From contig NZ_PZKN01000015.1 of the NCBI RefSeq assembly GCF_003046795.1, forward strand, positions 1 through 64,000: a stretch of 64,000 bases of DNA, written 5' to 3'. The translations under genes were made by a program, and so were the position numbers. Below, in pieces: positions 42,501 through 48,852 of the stretch (position 1 is the stretch's first letter; each line of letters opens with the position of its first letter). The stretch is from Desulfonatronum sp. SC1 (GTDB lineage: Bacteria; Desulfobacterota; Desulfovibrionia; Desulfovibrionales; Desulfonatronaceae). The notes under the pieces are model-generated. The model searched no databases. It saw nothing but the letters and a program-made list of their open reading frames with translations, and was not told the origin of the DNA.

Positions 42501-45463
42501 ATCATGGCCGTGACCGGGGCGACCCACATCTCACGATACGACGCGCCAAGAGTTGCCAGGCCCGACGCTGTTCCTGACGGTGTTCGTCCCGTCCCATGGG
42601 CCAGGCCCGGCGGGTTCCATTCCAGAAGGCCCCGACCGGATACCCCCATCCGCCACATGGTTCGCAGGATGGCGGCACCGTTGGCGGCCGCCTCATACGG
42701 CAGGCAGAGCAGCGTGAAGATGGACTGGGCAAGGCATCCGCCAATGGCCTGGACCGCGCTGGCGAGGTGATGGCTCATCAGGGCATGGCTTTTTGTATTG
42801 AAAAAACCCATCAGGCAGTTGATCAGGGCCGGAACCAGCACGATGCCGATGACCACCGCGGTCCAGAACCAGGGCGAGGCCGAGACGGTCCAGCCGAACA
42901 CGAGCAGAAGGGTCAGGGCCATGGGCACGAGGCTGCGCCGCAGATTGTCCAGGATCTTCCATCTGGACAGGAATGAGAGCGCATTTCTCGTGAATTTCGT
43001 CTTCGGGCCGGGAACGCCCGGGAACAGCCAGCGCAGAATCTGCCAATCCCCACGAATCCAGCGTATACGGCGGCTTACGTCCTCGCTGTAGCGCGCCGGA
43101 TACTCTTCGAAGAGCTGCACGTCGCTGATCAGCCCGGACCGGGCATGGCATCCCTCGATGAGATCGTGGCTGAGGATCTGGTTCTCGGGAAACCGATCCC
43201 GGAGCGCCTGTTCGAAGGCGTCAACGTCGTAAATGCCCTTACCGATGTACGATCCTTCGCCGAAAAGGTCTTGATAGACGTCCGAGACAACCCCGGTATA
43301 GGGATCAATGCCGGCGTCGATCCCGAACATGCGGGCATACCGGGATCTGTTCGTTCCCGGCAGGCTGACGGCCACCCGGGGCTGCAGGATGCCGTATCCG
43401 GACACGATGCGCCCCTTGTCCGCGTCGTATCGGGGACGGTTCAAGGGATGGGCCATCGCGCCCACGAGCTGCCATGCGGCATCCCGCGGAAGATCCGTGT
43501 CCGTGTCCAGGGTGATGACGTACTTCACGTCCCGCAATACTCCGAGATTGCCGACGATCAGCGAGAAGCGGGACCCCACGCCGTTCTCCAAACCCTGCTC
43601 CAAATTGCCGCCTCGGCCGCTTCGAAGCAACGCATTCAACGCCGCGAGCTTGCCCCGCTTCCGCTCATGGCCCATCCAGATTCGTTCCCGAGGGTTCCAT
43701 TGCCGGGGCCGATGAAAAAGAAAGAAGGCGTCGCCACTCTCTTTGTATCTCTCGTTCAACGCTTCGATGCCTTGTTGGGCGAGCAGCAACAACGGTGCAT
43801 CCCCGGCGACGGTCTCCTGGTCCGCGTCCAGGAAGTCGGTCAGCAGGCCAAAGCGCAGGTTCTCCTCCGGTCCGGCCAGAAATCGGACTTCCAGGGCATT
43901 GATCAGATCCGTGACATTCTCCGGACTGGAAAGCATGGCCGGGATCACGACCAGCGTGGCCGAATCGGGAGGAATCCCCTTGGAAAAATCCATGCGGGGC
44001 AGCCCATGCGGTTTGGCAAGACGTGTCGCGACAAGGTTGACCAGCGCTATGGCCGGTTGGCTGACCGCCAGCAGGAACACGGCGGCCACGAACCAGAACA
44101 GCACGCCGTCCAATCCGTCCGCGCGGGTCTTTGCCAGCAAACCCGCGGTAAAGACCCCCGAGAGGAGCAGAATCGAGCCGAGATACAGGAGCAGGGGAAA
44201 ACGGCGACCAACTCCACGCAGCTTGTCCAGGACCGTTGATCCGGGCCGGACCCGGCCTTCGAGCTGGGTCCGGCCGGCATCGATGAGGTAGAAGCCGACA
44301 TGGCCGGTCCGGTTGTCGCCGTCCGCCTTGGCAGCGCCTTTTCCGGCCAGCTCGATGGCTGCACGGGCCACTTCCATTTCGGTGAATCCGCCTTTCTTGG
44401 CGATCTCCTCCACCACGTGCCGGTATTGATCCCGGGTGTTGAAATGCATCCGGTCATGGATTCCGGCCGGATCTCCTTGCAGGATGCGTTCAACAGGGCT
44501 CAGAGCCTCCACGAATTCACGCCAGTCAATGACGCTCAAAACGCGCAGGCCGGCGATGCTGTTGCTGATGGAAAGTTGATCAGCCGCCTGCTGCTGGTTC
44601 TCCGATTGCACCAGTTGATCAATGGTCAGGCGGGATTCCAGGAGTTGCTGCTCGACCCAGGCCAGAGGCAGTGCGAGCGCGGGACCTTGGCCCTGGAGGC
44701 GACGAGCCAGCTCCGCGACAAAGGAACTGACCATGGGCGGAGTCGACCTGGCCATGTCGGCAACCCTGAGGATCAGATTATTCTGGTCATTTTGGGCTGT
44801 CTCCAGAATTTTGTCGGCCCATTGACCCGCCAGGTCGCGGTCGGCCCGGTTCACGGCAATTCGGGCGGCAATCCGTCTCAGATTCTCGATCAGGGCCAGG
44901 CGGAGCATGATCGGAATGGCCCACAACTCTCCCAGACGCAGCGGCGTAACCGTCTGGTAGGCGGCGACAAAACCGCTCAGGCTTTCCAGATCCACCCGCC
45001 CGTCGCCGTGGGCGATGGTCTCCAGGGCAATGTCGTACACCCGGGGAAGCCCTCTGGACGGGCCGTCCTTCAGCCGGGGAAGCCTCTTGGCGTAGCCCTT
45101 GGGCAACAGCTTCCTGGCCACCAGAACCTGTTCCTCGATCAGATAAAAGTTGTCCAGCAGCCATTCCCCCGCCGGAATAATCACGCGGTTGGCCTGCACC
45201 ACCTCAGTCAGCAGATCGCGAACCTCGAAAAGGACCCTCTCGTTCTTGGCAAGCCTTGCCAGCAGGCGCTCCGGAACATGCTCCGCGCCCAAGGCATGCA
45301 GGCCCGCGAGGATTTTACCGTGCTCCTCCATCTGGGAAGTACTGAACAACTCGGAGCGCAACGGCGCTTCGTCGTCTTTGTTCCCCTGGATACCGGGAAC
45401 CCCGCGCAAACGCCCCCGGAGCTGTACTGCTTTCTCGATAAGTGTCGCCTTGGTCAGCGTCAT
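36587..45463 (-). CDS. ndvB: cyclic beta-1,2-glucan synthase, NdvB-like
   Basis: A giant inner-membrane protein of about 2958 residues, the usual size for NdvB. An N-terminal helical region leads to two helices (LLLYLGSILLLSGVFTAGLL and GVLFWFVAAVFLLAVSQPAI), a GT84 glycosyltransferase with the DTDTDLP and RIRWIRGDWQILRW motifs, a second helix cluster (SPWFWTAVVIGIVLVPALIN), a glucoamylase-like domain, then two glycoside-phosphorylase-type (GH94) units. It makes and exports cyclic beta-1,2-glucans from UDP-glucose, important for osmotic adaptation and host contact in other bacteria. The start at 45463 follows AAGGA; the longer frame to 45601 lacks support. A low-complexity linker (SPPDASPSNASPPNASPPGK) near 41750 is encoded by 15-bp tandem repeats. 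Confidence 0.93.
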   Translation of the reverse strand: MTLTKATLIEKAVQLRGRLRGVPGIQGNKDDEAPLRSELFSTSQMEEHGKILAGLHALGAEHVPERLLARLAKNERVLFEVRDLLTEVVQANRVIIPAGEWLLDNFYLIEEQVLVARKLLPKGYAKRLPRLKDGPSRGLPRVYDIALETIAHGDGRVDLESLSGFVAAYQTVTPLRLGELWAIPIMLRLALIENLRRIAARIAVNRADRDLAGQWADKILETAQNDQNNLILRVADMARSTPPMVSSFVAELARRLQGQGPALALPLAWVEQQLLESRLTIDQLVQSENQQQAADQLSISNSIAGLRVLSVIDWREFVEALSPVERILQGDPAGIHDRMHFNTRDQYRHVVEEIAKKGGFTEMEVARAAIELAGKGAAKADGDNRTGHVGFYLIDAGRTQLEGRVRPGSTVLDKLRGVGRRFPLLLYLGSILLLSGVFTAGLLAKTRADGLDGVLFWFVAAVFLLAVSQPAIALVNLVATRLAKPHGLPRMDFSKGIPPDSATLVVIPAMLSSPENVTDLINALEVRFLAGPEENLRFGLLTDFLDADQETVAGDAPLLLLAQQGIEALNERYKESGDAFFLFHRPRQWNPRERIWMGHERKRGKLAALNALLRSGRGGNLEQGLENGVGSRFSLIVGNLGVLRDVKYVITLDTDTDLPRDAAWQLVGAMAHPLNRPRYDADKGRIVSGYGILQPRVAVSLPGTNRSRYARMFGIDAGIDPYTGVVSDVYQDLFGEGSYIGKGIYDVDAFEQALRDRFPENQILSHDLIEGCHARSGLISDVQLFEEYPARYSEDVSRRIRWIRGDWQILRWLFPGVPGPKTKFTRNALSFLSRWKILDNLRRSLVPMALTLLLVFGWTVSASPWFWTAVVIGIVLVPALINCLMGFFNTKSHALMSHHLASAVQAIGGCLAQSIFTLLCLPYEAAANGAAILRTMWRMGVSGRGLLEWNPPGLAHGTGRTPSGTASGLATLGASYREMWVAPVTAMIVTGYLAQARTMQTIVSPGALPEALLVALPVLILWFVSPLIVWWISLPIRPRKVRLTDDQLVFLRKLSRKTWAFFEKFVGPEDHWLPPDNYQEAPREAVAHRTSPTNIGFAMLSNLSARDFGYITLGRFMDRTENTLGTMDGLSRHRGHFYNWYDTQTHTPLLPMFVSSVDSGNLAASLITLREGLLALPDQKLTGERLLDGIADTAMVLMDVASESMPAELTGFMQDLEFVRSSPPDASPSNASPPNASPPGKTLGHLKTCLGRLASSAQEVVLSFEDNPESEAAWWARALEQQCRDAFDELNVLTPWAGSSLSGQIANQIIDQIPSLKDIPTLRRLACLDDDVPILIEEMRRSSGTLEEKQWLDTFERLIMESSLRAGRSIARLEELAHRCQELARNMDFDFLYDDTRRLLAIGYNVSEGRRDGSFYDLLASEARLSSFVAIAQGQLPQESWFALGRLLTIAGGKSVLLSWSGSMFEYLMPLLVMPSYDQTILDQSCKAAVARQIDYGKQRGVPWGISESGYNMTDSQLNYQYKAFGVPGLGLKRGLAEDLVITPYASALALMVAPEAACRNLEDLSSRGFQGRYGFYEAIDYTPSHLPRGRTNAVVRSYMAHHQGMSLLALTHLLLDQPMQKRFEANPMFQATVLLLQERLPKATAYHSQISELSESRKASASLKEKPLRISTTPNTPIPEVQLLSNGRYHVMVTNAGGGYSRWKDLAVTRWREDGTRDNWGSFCYIRDMSSGVFWSTAHQPTLKPTERYEAIFSEGRVEFRRRDEDIDTHTEIAVSPEDDIELRRITITNRSNIRRTIEVTSYAEVVLASPASDAAHPAFSNLFVQTEIIRTQGAIIATRRPRFADEQPPWMFHAMAVHGADMGEMSYETDRSRFVGRGNTPAAPEAMHNMAPLSGGEGPVLDPIVAIRCQITLDPEASATVNIITGAAQSRDVCAGLVGKYRDRYLVDRVFELAWTHSQVLLQQINATEADAQLYGRLAASVLYANSGLRADSSVIMKNIRGQSSLWGYSISGDLPIVLLWIEDRENIQLVRQLVQAHAYWRLKGLDVDMVIINEDHAGYRQVLHDQIMGFIAAGVHGKRADRPGEVFVRNADQISEEDRIIFQALARVVIRDSRGTLADQLNRVGRDQPKIPALAQTRIFRPLPSTVAARPREDLLFFNGIGGFTPDGHEYVMTTSSEQVTPAPWVNVLANPDFGAIVSENGPTYTWSENAHEFRLTPWHNDPVVDSSGEAFYLRDEDRGHFWSPMPHPVKGASPYVTRHGFGYTVFEHTERGISSEVWVFVAMNAPVKFTVLKVRNRCGRSRRLSATGFVEWVLGDVRSKTGMHVSTEIDPDSGAILASNPYNTEFSRRVAFFNVDHATRTVSADRTEFIGRNKTLASPAAMTRSHLSGRVGAALDPCAAMHVVFDLEDGEDREIVFTLGAGQDEYDAARLARRYRNSVAARKELESVWRYWNHTLGAVQVETPDKSVDLLANGWLLYQTIACRLWGRSGFYQSGGAFGFRDQLQDSMALIHAEPALVRAHLLRCAGRQFSEGDVQHWWHPPTGRGVRTKCSDDYLWLPLAACRYVQSTGDTGVLGETIRFINGRQLGHQEESYYDLPVRTEETASLYEHCVRAIQRGLRFGEHGLPLIGTGDWNDGMNMVGHEGKGESVWLAFFLCEVLSRFTGIARLRGDLVFERQCRNEAARLGQNIERHGWDGAWYLRAFFDDGTPIGSAESPECRIDSIAQSWSVLSGMGDEERSRAAMEAVDKYLVRRDDNLIQLLDPPFDKSALNPGYIKGYVPGVRENGGQYTHAAIWTTMAFAALGDNRRAWELFAMINPINHGNSAEEVKTYKVEPYVVAADVYGVEPHTGRGGWTWYTGSAAWMYRLIMESLLGLRMEANTLTFEPCLPAQWDAFTIRYRFRKTNYRITVRQQRADEDEAATVTVDGVVQRELAVALVDDGHDHVVEVVLACR
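41748..41792. repeat. tandem 15-bp repeats inside ndvB
   Basis: Three head-to-tail units of GGCGGGCTCGCGTTT, the third diverged to GACGGGCTCGCGTCC. They encode a repeated Asn/Asp-Ala-Ser-Pro motif in a linker before the glucoamylase-like part. The period is a multiple of three, so copy changes keep the frame. Confidence 0.8.
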
Positions 45464-45605
45464 GGCACAAACATCCTTGGCTGAAACCCCTGAAACAGAA
45501 CAGGGGCGGTTTTCCAACCGCCCCTGTGAACATCGTTCGCGACCGTCCCGCGAAAACAGACGTGTTGCTTTTTGTAACTGACGGATAATACCATTTCTCA
45601 TTCAG

Positions 45606-45700
45606 CGATTCTCTATCGGCGTCGCTATCGGAATCGCTATCGGGGTCGAAGTCAGGCTATGCGCATTCAAACATCGTCGATTCCGATTCCGACTCCGACC
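45606..45700. repeat. degenerate ATCGGxxTCG repeat, site 2
   Basis: A run of imperfect units (CTATCGGCGTCGCTATCGGA, then GATTCCGATTCCGACTCCGA), partly palindromic with itself. It occupies the 3' side of the gap between ndvB and the outer-membrane protein gene, where no gene is seen. Confidence 0.6.
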
Positions 45701-45768
45701 CCGATAACTGCTTTTTCTCAAGCGAATAACGCATTATCGAATCAGAATTGGTATAAGAACCGCCCCCT

Positions 45769-46746
45769 TTAAAACTGATAACGCAAACCTCCACCGTAGC
45801 GAACGTAATCGTTAAAATCGTTGAGATCATCGAGTCCGATACGACCTTCGACAAACAAGGAAAGGTTGCGCTGATACGCCTCCCCGTAAATCCGGTAGCC
45901 CGCGTTCACGATCATATCCGCGCGGTCCTTCCGGCTGGAATGCCAGAATCCCATACCGCCTCCGATGTACATTCGATCGTAGTGGTAGCTCGCGGTCAGA
46001 TCGGCCATGAACGAATCGGTGTCGTCGTCGCCTCTGATGACCGGGGCGAAACCAATCATGCCCAGAAGGGAAAAATGCTCATGAAAGCGGTAACCGTAGC
46101 CGACCCGCATCAGCAGATAGTTCGCGGGATCAGGCTGATGCAGATAGCCGAGATCGACGACGAAATTCCCGCGCTTCAGGACCGGATCCGTCCATGGAGT
46201 GTCCGTGGTCGTGGCCGGGGCGGGAGCCGCGACAACCGGCGGCGGTGTCGGTGCCGTGACAACGGGAGCGGGAGCGGCGGCGGGCAGGTCGCTTGACCGA
46301 AGCAGAGAGACGTTGCCGCATATCGTCGGGACCACGAAAACATGGCGCTTTCCGTCTTTTTCGACGACCACCCGATATGCCGTGAAAGGCTCTTTGCCGG
46401 CCCAGATCACGTTTTTCATGACCTCGACGCGTTGCCCCTTTTTATAGATCATCCACTGCAGTTGTTCGCCAATGGGCACGTTGATTTTTTCAATATTGGA
46501 CTGCTCGACCTGAATCACGAAATCGTCAAACAATGCAGAGGCACCGGCCGTTGCAAAACCTTTCTTCAAATCTGGAAGCGTCTCTTTGACCATATCCTGA
46601 AATTCGCCGACCGTTTGCAATTCAGGTTTGAAAAACGGACTCCGGCCCAATTCCTTGAGTTGCGTTTGGGCCTGAGCCACACCGACAACACCCAGCAACA
46701 CGAATAAAGCCACAAGCCATACGCCCAACTTCAAAACGCGTTCCAT
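45769..46746 (-). CDS. exported protein with N-terminal lipoprotein-like domain and beta-barrel C-terminus
   Basis: A 325-residue secreted protein: signal VWLVALFVLLGVVGVAQAQ, a conserved N-terminal domain (about 22-150: ELQTVGEFQDMVKETLPDLK and KKGQRVEVMKNVIWAGKEPF), a Pro/Ala-rich linker (PAAAPAPVVTAPTPPPVVAA) and a C-terminal region with alternating strands ending GGGLRYQF, as in outer-membrane barrels with a terminal Phe. The N-terminal domain is closely similar to the protein at 47071-47583. It is likely an OmpA-like or Ail-like outer-membrane protein; no ligand is known. Confidence 0.72.
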   Translation of the reverse strand: MERVLKLGVWLVALFVLLGVVGVAQAQTQLKELGRSPFFKPELQTVGEFQDMVKETLPDLKKGFATAGASALFDDFVIQVEQSNIEKINVPIGEQLQWMIYKKGQRVEVMKNVIWAGKEPFTAYRVVVEKDGKRHVFVVPTICGNVSLLRSSDLPAAAPAPVVTAPTPPPVVAAPAPATTTDTPWTDPVLKRGNFVVDLGYLHQPDPANYLLMRVGYGYRFHEHFSLLGMIGFAPVIRGDDDTDSFMADLTASYHYDRMYIGGGMGFWHSSRKDRADMIVNAGYRIYGEAYQRNLSLFVEGRIGLDDLNDFNDYVRYGGGLRYQF

Positions 46747-46840
46747 TTCCTTTCCCCCCTTTTTGTTGATGATCACATTTCCGTGCCGAATCAAACAATT
46801 TGTCCGGCACGCACATCTCGGCACGCTATTTTGGTCGTTA

Positions 46841-47032
46841 TCAACCTCCGACTCGTATCCCTGACAAAGACCCAATTACTCCGAAGACACTTAACAACCA
46901 GATTACAACAGCAATGACCACGACGATATTCAGAATTTGTTTAATTTTTCCGTCCATTGGAATGTAGTTGTTGACCAGCCAGAGAAGTACGCCGACGACA
47001 ACCAGAATAATTATTAAATTTATTAAGGGCAT
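46841..47032 (-). CDS. Thivi_2564-family membrane microprotein
   Basis: A 63-residue protein, MPLINLIIILVVVGVLLWLV then NNYIPMDGKIKQILNIVVVI, with two membrane helices separated by a YIPMD turn. This is the Thivi_2564 family found beside stress and envelope genes. The longer frame to 47158 has no ribosome binding site, while AAAGGAG lies before 47032. Function unknown. It lies between two related exported-protein genes, all transcribed leftward, probably from promoter copy G. Confidence 0.85.
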   Translation of the reverse strand: MPLINLIIILVVVGVLLWLVNNYIPMDGKIKQILNIVVVIAVVIWLLSVFGVIGSLSGIRVGG

Positions 47033-47070
47033 TCCAATCTCCTTTACTGTTTTCAATGTTAACAGTCCGT

Positions 47071-47583
47071 TCAAAATCCCCAAGCCTGGGCTGAATTCAT
47101 GCCAACGGGAGCGGAGAGGGGCAGAGCGACGATCCGGGCCAGCCCAAGATTGCCGCACATCGCCGGGACGACAAAGACGTGAAGGTTTTCATCTTTTTCC
47201 ACGGTCACCACGAAAGCCAAGAAGTTTTTTTTCCCCGCTCTGACCACGTTCTTGATGACGTCAACGTTTTGTCCCTCAACGAACATCATCCACAAGAGAT
47301 TTTTTTCCGGGAGCACCTCGATTATTTCAATGTCGGCCTGTTCGACCCGGCTCACGAAACCATCAAACAAGTCGTTGGCTTGGGCCACGTCAAAACCCTT
47401 TTCCAATCCCGGGAGCTTTTGTTGGACCATTTGCTGGAAATCACCGATGGTCCGCAATTCAGGTTGAACAAGCGCATTCCGGGCTGGTTGATTCGGTTTT
47501 TTTTGAGCCTGAACCGCACCGACGACACCCAGCAGGAAAAAAGCGGCCGCGAACAATATGCCCATTCTCAAAATGCACTTCAT
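47071..47583 (-). CDS. exported protein with DUF domain shared with 45769-46746
   Basis: A 170-residue secreted protein: signal ILFAAAFFLLGVVGAVQAQ, then a single domain (ELRTIGDFQQMVQQKLPGLE, then VEGQNVDVIKNVVRAGKKNF and HVFVVPAMCGNLGLARI). The match to the N-terminal half of its downstream neighbour, including a conserved PxxCGN motif, shows they are paralogues, but this one lacks the beta-barrel half. It heads a leftward cluster under promoter copy G. Function unknown. Confidence 0.75.
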   Translation of the reverse strand: MKCILRMGILFAAAFFLLGVVGAVQAQKKPNQPARNALVQPELRTIGDFQQMVQQKLPGLEKGFDVAQANDLFDGFVSRVEQADIEIIEVLPEKNLLWMMFVEGQNVDVIKNVVRAGKKNFLAFVVTVEKDENLHVFVVPAMCGNLGLARIVALPLSAPVGMNSAQAWGF

Positions 47584-47684
47584 GGCTTACCTCCTTCTGT
47601 AACGGCTGTGGGCATGGAGTTGGACGGACCGCTGGACGCTGGACGGACTTTTCGTCGTCTCATCTGTTTCAGCTTTCAGGACGG

Positions 47685-47768
47685 AGTGTAGCTTTTCCCT
47701 AAGCCGTGTCTGTAGGGAAATCGCTTAATTATACCGAGGAAAAACCCTGGAAGATGGGAGTATCTCCC
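47685..47768 (-). promoter_or_regulatory. stress promoter module, copy G
   Basis: Leftward: CTACAGAC (GTCTG at 47708-47712), a 17-base spacer and TACACT at 47685-47690. The palindrome GGGAGTATCTCCC lies at 47756-47768, 48 bases from GTCTG. It faces the exported-protein cluster. Confidence 0.78.
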
Positions 47769-47918
47769 GAGTGGAGGCGGGAGTACGAGAGTTGCGGGGC
47801 AGGTGCGTGCGGGGGGGGGTACGTTCTCTGATCGTGCCCAGGGGGATGTCGAGTTAGGAAGCGAGCAAGATTAACCTGGACAGTATGGCAGTTATTCCCG
47901 TGTCGCGTTTGACCCTCC

Positions 47919-48033
47919 GTAGGGGCGGCCCTTGCGGCCGCCATGGATGGTCGCGGCAATGCGGTACAGCAGCAATATACCAGCATTCCATTTAATTACG
48001 CAGATTCAGGGCAGGCGCAAGGCCTGCCCCTAC
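47919..48033. repeat. hairpin repeat with GTAGGGGC ends
   Basis: GTAGGGGCGGCCCTTGCGGC begins the unit at 47919, and its far end carries CAGGCGCAAGGCCTGCCCCT to about 48033, whose terminal GCCCCTAC mirrors the start. The inner part matches the unit at 32941-32980. The remainder of the 47769-48174 gap shows no gene. Confidence 0.6.
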
Positions 48034-48174
48034 GGTAATAATTGCCAGAAAAAAATCCTAAGATATCATTGTATTTTCATCAAACTGTTCAACATATTTT
48101 TGCTTGACTCCTTAGGTCTTTTTCAACACGCGGATCGGGGAAAAGAGATTGTGAAGCAAGCGGGTGGGCCGGGT

Positions 48175-48852
48175 TCAATCCTTCCACTGGTCCACATCGA
48201 TCAGCCCGATCCTGACCGCGTAGCGAATCAGGTCGATGGGCCGCCGGAGTTCGAGCTTGCGCATGATGTTGACGCGGTGGTTCTCGACTGTTTTCGGGCT
48301 GATGGAAAGCCGGTTCGCTATTTCCTTGGCCGTTTGCCCTTCCGCCAGCAGCCGCAGGATCTCCTGCTCGCGGGAGGTCAGGCTCCCGTAGTCGCCATTG
48401 ATGACGACCGCCTCCCCATCTGGAATTTTTGAGATTTTCAGGATCACTTCACGGGATAACGAACCGTCCAGGAAAAATTCCCCGTTGGCCACGGCTTCCA
48501 TTGCTTTCAGGAGTCCCTCGCCGGCGGATTCCTTGACCATGTACCCCAGGGCCCCGGCTTGGAAGGCCTTGGTGATGTAGTCTATTTTGGAATGCATGCT
48601 GACAACCAGTATCCGCGTTTCGGGCCGAACGCTTTTCAGGTCCCGGACCAGATCGATGCCGCTTTTTTCGGGCAGGGATATGTCCACCAGGGCAAGATCG
48701 GGCCGCAATGCCTTGGCTTGCTGAAGCCCCTCCTTCCCGTCGCCGGCTTCCCCGACCACCTCGAATGCCGGGCTTCGATTGATAATTGCCTTCAGACCTT
48801 CCCTGTAGAGCGGGTGATCATCAACGATCAGCACTGTTTTTTTCTGAGTCAT
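48175..48852 (-). CDS. NarL/FixJ-type response regulator
   Basis: A 225-residue two-component regulator. The receiver domain (about 3-120: VLIVDDHPLYREGLKAIINR, then LVDISLPEKSG with the phosphorylated Asp) is followed by a LuxR-type helix-turn-helix (SLTSREQEILRLLAEGQTAK and NRLSISPKTVENHRVNIMRK). The start at 48852 follows AAAGGAAACTGC; a longer frame to 49035 lies inside the kinase gene and is rejected. It overlaps the end of the kinase gene by 32 bp. It is the natural partner of that kinase and a plausible, unproven, activator for the repeated promoter modules. Confidence 0.93.
   Translation of the reverse strand: MTQKKTVLIVDDHPLYREGLKAIINRSPAFEVVGEAGDGKEGLQQAKALRPDLALVDISLPEKSGIDLVRDLKSVRPETRILVVSMHSKIDYITKAFQAGALGYMVKESAGEGLLKAMEAVANGEFFLDGSLSREVILKISKIPDGEAVVINGDYGSLTSREQEILRLLAEGQTAKEIANRLSISPKTVENHRVNIMRKLELRRPIDLIRYAVRIGLIDVDQWKD

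Noticed and set aside
36905-45484. Long plus-strand open frames of 390-620 codons opposite the glucan synthase gene
   Set aside because: They are the reverse frames of a GC-rich conserved gene, have no ribosome binding sites and no recognisable domains, while the minus strand encodes complete NdvB domains.
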